NCBI RefSeq assembly: GCF_024763615.1
Contig: NC_077222.1
Span: 66,340,001-66,404,000, forward strand
Source of the DNA: Phlebotomus papatasi
Taxonomy: Eukaryota; Arthropoda; Insecta; Diptera; Psychodidae
Length of the DNA: 64,000 nucleotides
Direction of reading: 5' to 3'
Positions 47,386 to 57,960 of the stretch are shown one piece after another. A program made the translations under genes and the position numbers. The stretch's first letter is position 1; each line of letters opens with the position of its first letter. The notes beneath the pieces were generated by a model, which was not told where the DNA came from, made no database searches, and saw only the letters and a list, made by a program, of their open reading frames with translations.

Positions 47386-48012
47386 GCCCTAGACCACTTA
47401 CGACTTAAGCTGAGAGACGACTTAATGGAAAATGATGGAAATGAAGTTTAACCCTTTAAGGACGATTGGAACACCGGTGCCCTATAAAGAAAATAATTTT
47501 TCCTGAGTACCTAAAGTTATTTTTTTCTAATGTTTGTACGTAATTGCAAAATAGAAGGTTAAACGAATCTAGGATATTTGTTGAAAATCTCCAGCTATTT
47601 TCTATATAGTAAATATTTAAGCTTAAAAATGACGAATCCTTAAACTCTCATATTGAAAAATAATTTTAATTTTTTTATACTTCCAATTTTTTTTTAAGGA
47701 AAACCCTTTTTGGGAATAAAAACTACATTACTCATATGTAATATTTTTCATTAGACTGAAAATTATTATTCATTGGTTTCGTCAGAGAAATTACTTTAAA
47801 TTTTGGGCTATTTTTGTACCCATCGTTCGTAGAGGTAAAAAATGCACTGAATCAGACTCTGTTGGATTTTCCAAGGTTAGATATAAGACGTCTCATTGAT
47901 TTTGTCTATCGGTTAAATTTTTATTGGTGATTTTCGGTCCGTAAAAAGTGTCTCGTCGTTACAAGGTTAACCATTATGTCGAATAAAATTACGTTAAGCC
48001 GTCTCTTGGCTA
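47386..48012. mobile_element. 130-bp MITE copy split by a piggyBac-like MITE
   Basis: GCCCTAGACCACTTACGACT and GCTGAGAGACGACTTAATGG precede, and TATGTCGAATA and AGCCGTCTCTTGGCTAA follow, the inserted element. Joining them recreates the intact copy at 45535-45665 in reverse. Confidence 0.75.
47452..47966. mobile_element. piggyBac-like MITE, complete copy
   Basis: Flanked by TTAA on both sides (47448-47451, 47967-47970). Ends CCCTTTAAGGACGA and TCGTCGTTACAAGG are inverted repeats and begin with C-rich bases as piggyBac ends do. The empty target is present in the related MITE at 45599. Non-coding, 515 bp. Confidence 0.8.
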
Positions 48013-49388
48013 ACATGCTAGATTCATTATATTCTCGCTACTAACCAACTTGCCGGAGCGCTTCTAGCGACAATTAGTAATTTCCATTATTCTAAAAATC
48101 TTTGGGGTATTAAGTTATTCATCCATTCCTCCTAAATTGAATGAAATTGGATAATAAATCCCTGGAAATGAACACAGATTTATACTTCATAGCGCTTTTG
48201 CCACAATTTAAAGCACAATCTCAAGTTTTTCAGTCGACAATTAAGAGTTAAACGATAAATCTCTAAGCAAAAACGACTATCTCTAAGGTAAGAAAACATC
48301 GAGATTTGCTTCGAGAAGATGAGTCAGTGCGGAGTGTCGGAAGATGATCACTCAAAGTAACCGCGTTGATCTTTTTCAGTGGCGACATCACTCAAGAGAA
48401 GATCTCTATCCCCTGAAAAAGATCATCTACCAGCCACAAGAAAAGACACAAGAGATAGAGAAAAAGAGCATCTCTCAGTGGGAAGTCCACTTGCAAGGAT
48501 AATCCAAGGTAATTGAGACCTGCAAATAAGATCACAATTTTCCACTTAACCCATTCTTCTCTTCCACGCAAAAGACACACAGAAAAATGCACCGAAAGGA
48601 TTGAAAAGAAATCCCCTAAAAGACAATTCTCTTGGCTCCTCTGGAACGGACAATAGCAGACAAAAGACACAGAAGATCACCGAAAATAGCAGCGACCACT
48701 TAAGAACAAAAAAAAAATCCCATTGAAAGTCCGAAAAAGAACAACTTTAGGACGGATTATACTTGAGATTTTTATCACGAAATTTTCCCATCGATCCCAT
48801 TAACACCAATCAAATTTATCATTCCGGAGGCGTCTTCCTGCCTTTCTTAATTTAATTCTCCATTGAACTCCTCGTGAGACAAAAAACGATTGGGAAATCA
48901 GTAAATTTTGGTGGTAAATACAAATTTTGGGATTGCCACTGGAAAACAACGTAAAATCAAACATTTCTCCCACATTTTTTTTTTTGGAAACGTGACGCAC
49001 GATTTGTGTATAAATGGAAAAACACTTTAAGAAAAATTGTCTAATTGCTGTATTAAGTGCGTTACCGCGTGAAAAGTGTTCTTATTTGGGCAAAATTAAA
49101 AATTTCACCTTCCCACACTTCTTGTTAATTTAGTACCAGGGGGCAGTAAACTTCGTTAGATTAAAAAGTGAAGTTTGACTTATTCTATTGAAGATACAAA
49201 GAGTGTTTTACTTAGATTTGTTTAAAAGAATCAATTTGGCAATTTAAAAATATTTGCTTTAATTTGTATCATAACCAAAACCTTATCCAGCGATGAAATA
49301 AAAAAAAAATGTGAAAGTTTAGTAAAACTAGAATGTTTAATTCAGTATCTTAGTAAAATTTGATGAGTAGTAATCAAATTTAATAAAG
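48013..49388. other. Intergenic sequence with a GATC cluster
   Basis: No gene recognised; open frames on the minus strand (48392-48670, 48800-49000) have no known domain. Confidence 0.45.
48346..48677. promoter_or_regulatory. GATC-word cluster
   Basis: Six GATC words (48346, 48368, 48401, 48421, 48530, 48674), four within AAGATCA/AAGATC, in 332 bp. Confidence 0.25.
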
Positions 49389-49667
49389 TAGGGGGAGGTG
49401 GGGCTACATTGGTATACGATTTTATCGTATATCTTTATAGGAAACTAGGCTTTAACGTAATGTAGTTTTGACAGAAAAAGAATTATTGTGGAACTAAAAC
49501 AAATTAAAGCGTGGAATCGTTTGAATTTCCCCAACACTTGATGTGATTTTGATAGTTTCAACTATTGTTTACTTTTTGTTTGTCACTTGTCAGTGAATTT
49601 TATTAGTTTTATTTTGATACCACTCTCGTTAAAAAATATTGATTTTTGGTTGAGATATCTCAAGAAG

Positions 49668-49702
49668 ATGGAGAGAATCCAACAACAGATAGTTGACATT
49701 TA
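49668..49702 (+). pseudogene. ITmD37E transposase fragment 1 (N-terminus)
   Basis: ATG at 49668 opens MERIQQQIVDIY; the frame is broken in codon 12 by the foldback at TA 49701-49702 and resumes at 51341 as LQNPNATYAEIG. Start chosen because it is the first in-frame ATG and lies 280 bp from the element end. Confidence 0.75.
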
Positions 49703-51338
49703 CACTAACGGCCAAAACATTAAATACACCCTTCGTAAGCTTAAACACACGTGATTTAGACCGGGAAAACACTGTAATATCCAGTTCTATTGACTGAAAT
49801 AGTTTCATTATAAACCTAAGAACAGTTTTAAACAAGATTTGAGAAAATACATGACCTACAAAATTTATAATTTGAGGATCAGTCAAAAATTAGCTTTTTG
49901 GAAAAAATGCAAAAGTAGCCCCACATTCTAAAACTGATCTAATCTTTTAATAATCATTTAATATAAGCTAAATACTATTAGTAAATATTATTAAGAGTCT
50001 GAAAAACTGAAAATAATACCGAGGGAATATTTTTAGGACGGTTTGTGGTCGGTTTCCGGTGTGATGTGTTCTGAAAGGGGTTTCTTCTTTGAATATTGAA
50101 ATTTTTAGTCCAAATTCTACTTTTTCATATATTTTTTTTTTATTTTTCAAATTTCTTCTTATTATTGTTGCAATTTCATTTCTTTTACTTCATTATTTTA
50201 TTTAAATAAACATGAATAAAATCATCAAATTTAGTTTTCCTCGAAGAATCCTCCTTTAACTTTGATAAGCGCCTCACATATTCGGGGCATCCTGTTGATC
50301 AATTTCTCCAAAATGTTAGAAGGAATTCTGCCCACATATCCTGAAGTATTTCCACCAAGACTGAAACTGATGTCGCGTCTTCTCTCGAACCATCTGGTCT
50401 AGAAAATTTCAGAAAAATTCGATGTGGTTACAATTGGGTGATTGGGGTGGCTCATGCATGTTGTTTAGGACCCTGCGTTTCTCTCTCTCAAGAAGGAAAC
50501 CTCTACAAAGCTTTGAGGAATGCTTGGGAATGCTTGGGTTCGTTATCCTCTTGAAAAAAAACCCACGCCCAATAAACTGAATGCATTAGCCACGCCAGTC
50601 ACCCGATTGTAGCCTCATTGCAATACTCTTGGATTTTCTCGACCACAAGGTTCGAGATTAGGCGCGACATCAGTTCCAATCTTGGTGGAAACACTTCAGA
50701 ATATGTGGGCAAAGTTCCTTCAGACATTTTGTAGAAATTGATCAACAGGATGCCTCGAATATGTGAGGCGCTTATCAAAGTTAAAGGAGGATTCTTCGAG
50801 GAAAACTAAATTTGATGATTTTATTCATGTTTATTTAAATAAAATAATGAAGTAAAAGAAATGAAATTGCAACAATAATAAGAAGAAATTTGAAAAATAA
50901 AAAAAAAATATATCAAAAAGTAGAATTTGGACTAAAAATTTCAATATTCAAAGAAGAAACCCCTTTCAGAACACATCACACCGGAAACCGACCACAAACC
51001 GTCCTAAAAATATTCCCTCGGTATTATTTTCAGTTTTTCAGACTCTTAATAATATTTACTAATAGTATTTAGCTTATATTAAATGATTATTAAAAGATTG
51101 GATCAGTTTTAGAATGTGGGGCTACTTTTGTATTTTTTTCCAAAAAGCTAATTTTTGACTGATCCTCAAATTATAAATTTTGTAGGTCATGTATTTTCTC
51201 AAATCTTGTTTAAAACTGTTCTTAGGTTTATAATGAAACTATTTCAGTCAATAGAACTGGATATTACAGCGTTTTCCCGGTCCAAATCACGTGTGTTTAA
51301 GCTTACGAAGGGTGTATTTAATGTTTTGGCCGTTAGTG
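49703..51338. mobile_element. Tc1-like foldback element (1.6-kb palindrome)
   Basis: Begins CACTAACGGCCAAAAC and ends with its exact inverse; TA at both sides (49701-49702, 51339-51340). Arms are nearly complete: the outer 600 bp of each differ at only about five or six positions, the inner 150 bp (about 50300-50453 versus 50601-50740) agree only about 80-85 percent. Each arm carries the degraded C-terminus of a Tc1 transposase pointing outward, ending MPRICEALIKVKGGFFEEN (50750-50809 plus; 50290-50231 minus), so the element is two inverted copies of a Tc1 3' end around a 150-bp loop. Confidence 0.88.
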
Positions 51339-51340
51339 TA

Positions 51341-51476
51341 CCTACAAAATCCAAATGCGACTTATGCGGAAATAGGAAAACTCACCGGGAAGTCGCGCTT
51401 AACAGTCCCAAAGGTAGTATTGCGATTCAAGGATACAAAGACGATTGTCCGAAAGCAAGCTAGTGGTAGGAAGCCT
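51341..51476 (+). pseudogene. ITmD37E transposase fragment 2
   Basis: Encodes the first helix-turn-helix of the paired-like DNA-binding domain (NATYAEIGKLTGKSRLTV, then VVLRFKDTKTIVRKQ) and the GRKP hinge. Ends at CCT where the 3.7-kb element inserted with a CT duplication. Confidence 0.8.
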
Positions 51477-54400
51477 CACTGAGAAAAATGGAATTTATTT
51501 AAATTGAATATTTTGCATTTAATGTTAAAAATTCTGGGTAAATATTCGATTCAATTGACTTTTCTTTCAATACAAACGAAATAATTTTGATTTTGAAAGT
51601 AATAACAATAATTTCAAATATTTTTACATTCATACGGAGAATAAATAATTTTTCTTTTAGCGCGAATGTTTAAATATTTGAAATAAATACCTCAGCTTTT
51701 GAATCAAAGATAATATATGGTAAAAATAACAATTATACATTGAAAATGAAAAACTACACATTTATATTAAATGTGCAACGTTGTGTTGTCAAAAATAAAA
51801 TTTTACTTTTGATTTAAAAGTACTGTTTTATGAAATCAAATGCAACAAGCATTAATTTAATGGGTAAAATTTAATACTGACATTTTTGTATACATCTTAA
51901 TATTATCTGTATTTATTTCAAATGAAAAAGACTTTTTAAACAATTGTTTCAAAATTTTATTTCAAATGATTTTTTTTCTATCTAAACATTAAATGATCAG
52001 GTATTAAATTGAATTGTGGAAACTTTTCTGTATAAAATATGCATTTCATTTAAATGTAAAAATTAAAGAACTTTGAGTAAATATTTGATACGAATGGTTT
52101 TTGTCGTTAAATACAAATAACAGTGGTTTTTACATTTACTGCAGTCGTTATAATTTGAAAAATTATTCATTTAAATTAGGGTGAAAATTAAATTCCTTTC
52201 ATTATAAATATCAATACGTTTTAAGTGAATAACTACTTATTCTAATCGAATACAATATGTAAAAATAATTACATTTTATTATTTAAACTTAAACTTTAGC
52301 CAAATGAAACAACATGTCATTTGCAACTAATTTCACATTTTCGTAAAAACCCTCTTTTTTGTTTTCTCAATAGCTTGGTCTCTATGGCATCAATCACGCT
52401 CAAATTTCAGTATGTTATAGCTGGGCCTTAGAGCTTCGACTAAAAAAAAAAAAACGCAAAACTTCCCGGGCTAGAATCAAATTATTTTTCTTTAAATGGT
52501 TATAGCTCTGTTTCTAACTCTCATAATTTGATCAATGAGGGCGTTTTGGTAAACTTTCGTGAAATGCCGATCTCCTTTTAACATCATAAGTTCGTAAAAC
52601 TACAGCTAGGGGTGCTATAATTAAAAAGAAAACTTTCCAATTTTCTAAGTTAATTAGCTCCGGCTCTATAGCACGGATCGGGCTGAAATTTTGGTAGAGG
52701 GAGCGGATTGAGCTAAAAATTCTTCATGAATCTCTCTTAAACATGCCTAAGAAACTTACTTATGTTATAAAGAATAAGGTAAATACCAATTATTAAAGCA
52801 TTCTTATTGATTAGGTTTTTTAAATTTTCATTTTAAAAAAATTGAATGAATTTCGCTCTAAATCATCCAAAAATTTAATATTTGGCTGGCGTACACGCAC
52901 GAACGCAAATGCACGAGGGTCAGTGTATTGTGTTCTTCAAATGACGTGTTTGCATAAAATAAATAATATTAGTTTCTATATGCATTGATTATAACAATTA
53001 ATAATTTGAATGAAATTTATATTTATTTAGAATGAAAAACCAATCAAATCTAATACTATTTTTTGAATCAATAGCATAAGTATTTGAAAAAAAGGAAATT
53101 ACATTCAGATCTATGACTGATTTTATCAGTACGGAAAACATTAAAACGAGTCAGTCTTGAAGAAACCGCTGAGTTGAAAAGTTGTCACACAAATTATTTC
53201 CAATCTATTTGAAAATGAAAAAAAAAACTAAAAAAATGTTAGAGTGAATAAGTAAACTTATAAAGTGGCAAAAATCATCAAGTGATCGACAAAGAAATTT
53301 GATAAAGTGTTGGAAATCGTTAGATTGGGTAAGTAAAAAAATATTTGCCAGAAAAGTATTAATCATATTCGGTAAATTAAATTAAATTTATTTCTTCTTT
53401 TAAGCTAAAATGGAATGTCAAACTTTTTATTATTTTATTTAAATTTAAAATTCGTCATAAGAATTTTTTATTATTTAATACTTTACTAACGATTTGTAAT
53501 TTTCAATATTTTTCAAGTTCAATCGATCATCCTGATTGCAAGTCATTGTTGATTGGAAACGTCCGTGAGCAGAAGCTGGAAAATTATCCCCATCTGTTTT
53601 ATCGAACTACTTTTCTTCAAAAATTCCATCTAGGAGAGACCTAAATAGTATCAAGGTAAGAAAATTGATTTTTTTTTGTAATGCAATAAGAATTACATAA
53701 TCTGTGAAAGTTAGCATTGATCTTTACAAAGAAATATTGGACCTCGCATAATTTTTTTATTATAAAAATGTTAATTATATCAACTTATTTATGTTGAATA
53801 TGTATTTTCAATTATCGCTTTGGAAAATATCATACTGGAAAAGTTTTTAATTTCATTTTTATTTTTATTCTTTCTTTTATCAATCGTGGTAACCGTTGAA
53901 TCCGTTCACTGGGCAAAGGACAATCATTGTCTTTTCCATGGAATTGGAAAAGTGATTCGCAGATAGCAGCAGAACTCAGAGGAAACAGTAAAGGCCGTAA
54001 ATCTGCAAAACACAACTTAGAAAAGTGAGCGCTGTAATAAAAGTAGACGAGGAGCACTACCACTGATCAAGTAAGTTACATTGAATAATTACAAATTATT
54101 AACCGCCATTGGTGAAAAATAAATACTGTAGCCCTACAATTATTACCTGGAATTATAATTATCACCAGAATAAAAAAACGAAATTCTACTAAAGTTTTGA
54201 GAAAACAAGATTCTATAATCAAAATTAAATTTTTTATGATTAACATAAAAGGACATCATATTATACGTATAAGTTTTTTCGAGACTTATTGTTGGTTTCT
54301 TTTAAAGATTATGGGATAGGACTATAATTATTTCAGCACTCTATTTTCAATAGCTATTTCCGCTATTTCAATAGATACCATATAGATTCAGATTTTTAAT

Positions 54401-55211
54401 TCCATTTAATTTTATTTTCTGTCTTTCAGATTTCATTATGTCATCGTTTATCTTTACGGGGCAAAACACAATCAGTCTTTTGAAATATCTTATTTCTTCT
54501 GAAACTGGTAAACACAATTGGGAGAAAGCAGAAGAACATACATCCAAAAGCTGAGAAGAAGACTTCACGAAACTACTAGAAAGTCGTGCAACACCCCATA
54601 GAAATTAATGTAATACAATTTTATTGTGAATACACATTATTTATGTCAAATAAATTTATTTTTGAAATCATAGCAAGAGTTTTTTAAATATACCCTGGTA
54701 CTGTTATATATACCCGAGAATATTATTTGATTTAATGTGGAGGAATATCAAAGCAAACATATTTGCCATTGAATCTATGGTAAAGTACATTTAAATATAC
54801 CAAGGAAATTTTTAATTTTACCCATTGTGTATTTAAATTAATGGTAAATCGTGGTTAAAACAAATATTTCTACTATTGAAACTATGGTAGTGTTACCCAG
54901 AAATTTTTGATTCTACCCATGAAAGTGTTTAAAATCCACTTTAGAAATAAAGTGCAAATGTATTTGATTTAAAAGACATGTTTTCTTTTCAAATACAGTG
55001 CCATTCAAAATAAATACAAATATATTTGTTGTGGCTATGATTACTGCCTTTCAGATCAAATGTAAAAATATTTGAAGTAAAAGTCATCTGTATTTAAATC
55101 AAAAAATACTTTAAAATCAAATGTATTCTACCATTGGGGCCAAAATACCCATAATTTCATTTGATTTTACCCAGAAAAACATTAATACTACCCATAAAAT
55201 TTTTCTCGGTG
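51477..55211. mobile_element. CACTG-type 3.7-kb element inserted in the ITmD37E transposase
   Basis: Ends CACTGAGAAAAATGG and ATTTTTCTCGGTG, flanked by CT (51475-51476, 55212-55213). The outer 850 bp on the left and 560 bp on the right are filled with variants of AAATATTTGA, ATTTAAAT and TTTACCCA in inverted relationship. The centre (about 52340-54660) is of ordinary composition and looks like a spliced transcription unit with a terminal AATAAA. No transposase is recognisable, so mobilisation in trans is inferred. Confidence 0.82.
53518..54654 (+). other. Possible spliced transcription unit inside the 3.7-kb element
   Basis: Strong splice signals occur in order: donor GGTAAGTA at 53329; branch-like CTAAC and acceptor TTTTTCAAG at 53517; donor AAGGTAAGAA at 53656; donor CAAGTAAGTT at 54071; acceptor TTTTCTGTCTTTCAG at 54429; and AATAAA at 54649-54654. 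The acceptor for the third exon is unclear. The last two exons share words (GGGCAAA-GACAATCA-TGTCTTTT), as if duplicated. No long conserved frame joins them, so a non-coding or captured gene fragment is more likely than a protein. Confidence 0.4.
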
Positions 55212-55213
55212 CT

Positions 55214-55441
55214 GGAATTCAAGACCGCGACATGGAGAAAAGGGTGCTGGGGTACTTTAAGAGAAACCCTTGTCTATCCCTTCGAGATGTGGCCAAAAAG
55301 ACGGGTATTTCACACTACCTAGTTCATAAAATTAAGAAGAGGAATGATTTAGTAACTTATAAAGCCCAACCTGCACCTCATCGTACAGATAAGCAACGAC
55401 AGTCCGCCAAAACAAGGTCCAGAAAGCTGAATGATCACCTT
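55214..55441 (+). pseudogene. ITmD37E transposase fragment 3
   Basis: Contains the second DNA-binding half (QDRDMEKRVLGYFKRNPCLS, RDVAKKTGISHYLVHKIKKR) and the linker APHRTDKQRQSAKTRSRKL. In frame with fragments 1 and 2. Interrupted at 55441 by the 908-bp element with TT duplication. Confidence 0.85.
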
Positions 55442-56349
55442 CACCGAGAAAAATTTGGATGGTATTTTCTACAAATCGTGTCTTTAAATTCTACTATCTC
55501 AAAAGATAGTAGAAAATACCATCCTCCATAGAAACTTTCCTTTAGAATCTACCATCTTGACATTTTAAAATTTACTATCCTATGGAAAGTAAATTCTAAC
55601 AGCCGGATGGTAAAATCTACTATCCTCATTTAGATTTTACCTTGACCTCTCTTAGATTCTAATATCCGGGAAGTAAATTTTACTGGCCGCATATTAGATG
55701 TTAAAATTTAACTGGAAGACAGTAAATTTTAACGGAGGATAGTAATTTGGATTGAAATTACTATCCAAACCAGTAAAATTTGCCATCCTGCTGTTAGAAT
55801 GTCATTTTGGAATATCGTGGGTGCCGATGCAACGGTTCCCGATATGCTTTGAATACATTATAGCAATTCGTGGCGCAGCTGGAAGATGCTGGACTGTCAT
55901 CACAAAGGTCGCGTGTTCAAATCTCGGCGCAGTCGTCAATTTTCACGCACCAAAATGGCTTGAAATACAGAGAATATCATCCAAGAAGGGCCCCAAGGCC
56001 TCAAACAATGGCCAAAAATCAATGAAAATAAGGAAAAATAGATTTTTCCGACATTTTTCATTCTAATATCCGGCTAGTAAAATTTACTATCCTGCCAGTA
56101 AAATGTACCATCCGGCTAGTAAAATTTACTATCCTGCCAGTAAAATGTACCATCCGGCTAGTAAAATCTAATATCCGGGGATATTAGAATTTACCATCCG
56201 GCTATTAGAATTTACTATCCATGCAATAGATTCTACAATTTTTGACAGTCCAATTTAATATCGCGTTTCCTGGGTGAATTTTTTACTATCCGGCCATTAG
56301 AATTTTGTATGGAGGATGGTAAATTTTACCATCCACATTTTTCTCGGTG
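55442..56349. mobile_element. CACCG-ended 0.9-kb element of the CACTG group
   Basis: Ends CACCGAGAAAAATTTGGATG and CATCCACATTTTTCTCGGTG are inverse over at least 23 of 24 positions, with TT outside (55440-55441, 56350-56351). Both flanks are built of TAAAATTTACTATCC and ATCCGGCTAG words in both orientations. The centre (about 55795-56060) is a unique sequence holding a tRNA-like stretch. Confidence 0.88.
55864..55937 (+). other. tRNA-like sequence (Asp-like anticodon region)
   Basis: TGGCGCAGCTGGAAGA resembles an A box and GTGTTCAAATC a B box, spaced as in tRNA, with CTGTCAT in the anticodon-loop position. Acceptor and T stems pair poorly, so this is a decayed tRNA or a SINE head carried by the element rather than a working tRNA gene. 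Confidence 0.3.
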
Positions 56350-56351
56350 TT

Positions 56352-56431
56352 CTTAAAGGTTTTGAAAGATCGTGAAAGCCGACTTCCACCAATTGCCTGG
56401 ACAACAATACTATACGGCAAAGACTCGCACA
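56352..56431 (+). pseudogene. ITmD37E transposase fragment 4, first catalytic Asp deleted
   Basis: Continues with LKGFE, then a TGA at 56373-56375 and a frame change to KADFHQLPGQQYYTAKTRT. Relatives have about a dozen residues between these blocks including the first catalytic aspartate (MDDETY); they are missing here. This lesion is independent of the insertions and alone would kill the enzyme. Confidence 0.75.
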
Positions 56432-57460
56432 CACTCAGAAAAAGGCAGTTCTAACTTTGTATGGGATTTGCAAAAATACAGCTCTTGTCTGTAAGATTAT
56501 TTTAAGAGCCGAATCAACCTAAACATGACGTGCTTTGAATTAAGAGCTGCGTTCTAAAACAAATCAACTAAGAGCTGGCGTGTCTTGAGCGAAGTATCAT
56601 TTCACTAGAAAATTTCCAGAGACTTTCAATGCTGTCAAATGGCAGACAAAATAATTCACAGTGCAATTAATTCGCAAAGTTGTGATTGTTTTCGCGAGTT
56701 TTCTCAATGAAATTATAGTGAAAATCTGTAGAAGAAGCCTCTATAAGTAGTGAAGTGTCTTGTGATTCAAAAAAATACAGTGCCGACAAGGATTTTGCGA
56801 AAATTAGGTGAATTAATGCTCGAAAAATACAAAAATATTTTTTTCTGAAAAATAAAACATTGTATCACACAAGCTCGCTCGTTTCTCTGGAGTGTTGTGT
56901 GATAGTTATTTTTTATTTAGAAAACTTATATAGTGAAATATTCAAAAGATTTTTGCGAGGTGGTTCCCGTCAAAAAAAACTGCAAACATGTCGGGCACCT
57001 TGCTCATTAATAGTCGGATGGAAAAAAATCTTCCCAAGTGTGAGTCTTTATTTAGACAAAAATTGATTAATTTCACTTTTAGATTTTAAAAGAAAATTTA
57101 TGAATTTAAAATTATAGAATAAAAGGTGTATACGGTGATAATTAAATAAAAAAACGTGAAATTCAATTGCATTTTTTCATTATGAGTGTACGTCAATTTT
57201 GTTGCGATACAGCAGAGAAAATCTGATACTGGAATCAAAACTCGATATGCTTTGCTCCAAGACCTTCTCAGTACTTAAAATTCTTCTAGAGTCTATTTTT
57301 TCCATTTGTGAAAATTCAAAGACTACGTATTTGAACCAAAGCATATTCTAAAATAAATGCTTTACTTCAAGTAAAATAGTCTTTAACCCAACACACAAAT
57401 GCCCGTTCTTGTTTCAAGAACTAAATTAAGAGCTGTTTCCACAGAGCTCTTTTCTGAGTG
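56432..57460. mobile_element. CACTC-ended 1.0-kb element of the CACTG group
   Basis: Ends CACTCAGAAAAAGG and CTCTTTTCTGAGTG, flanked by CA (56430-56431, 57461-57462). Subterminal words AAGAGCTG, AAGAACT and TTAAGAGC recur in both orientations. The centre has a possible donor (GTGAGT at 57040) and AATAAA near 57120. Removing it joins KTRT to GVHSKYRY in frame. Confidence 0.8.
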
Positions 57461-57462
57461 CA

Positions 57463-57960
57463 GGTGTACACAGCAAGTATCGATACAAGAACTACACCAA
57501 GTTCCCGAAAAACTACTTGGTTTGGATGGCAATTTGCTCTTGTGGTCTTCGAAGTCAAGAATTTTTCATGACCGGGATCATGAACAAAGAGATTTACATC
57601 GAAAATTGTCTCAAAAAACGTCTTCTGCCGCTCTATAGAAACCATGATATTCCACCATTGTTTTGGCTAGATCTAGCATCAAGTCACTACGCTAAGGATA
57701 CGATTGCGTGGTTCAACGACAATAGAGTCATTTATGTGCAGAAAGAGTTTAATAAGCCCAACACATCGGAACTGCGTCCTATTGAAAACTATTGGGGAAT
57801 TATGAAGGAGGATCTCAGGAAAAAGGCTAAACCAGCCAAAAGTTTGCCTGATTTCAAGCAAAAATGGAAAAACGTCGTCAGAGCCCGTGGAGAAGAGCTT
57901 ATCAAGAACCTGATGAGGGGAATTAAGAAGAAGGTGCGGGAGTTTGCTAACCATCCATAG
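57463..57960 (+). pseudogene. ITmD37E transposase fragment 5 (catalytic core, C-terminus)
   Basis: Encodes the rest of the RNase H-like catalytic domain: LVWMAICSCG, then the second acidic residue in WLDLASSHYAKDT and the third in LRPIENYWGIMK. Thirty-seven residues separate Asp and Glu, the DD37E spacing that names the family. The frame is open to TAG at 57958-57960 with a basic C-terminus. Intact in itself but cut off from the DNA-binding domain. Confidence 0.88.

Larger units (their letters stand above)
49391..57960 (+). mobile_element. ITmD37E-type Tc1/mariner transposon split by four insertions
   Basis: The left end (GGGGGAGGTGGGGCTACATT after TA at 49389-49390) is the terminal repeat also seen in the MITE at 30042-30261. 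The transposase reads in five pieces on the plus strand: 49668-49702, 51341-51476, 55214-55441, 56352-56431 and 57463-57960. Between them lie a Tc1-like foldback and three CACTG-type elements, each bounded by a 2-bp duplication whose removal restores the reading. I could not find the matching right terminal repeat after 57960; it may be deleted or decayed. The unsplit element would be about 1.3 kb, typical for the family. Confidence 0.85.

Noticed and set aside
57040..57082. 43-bp intron in the 1.0-kb CACTG-group element
   Set aside because: Shorter than usual insect introns; the GTGAGT and TTTTAG could be chance.
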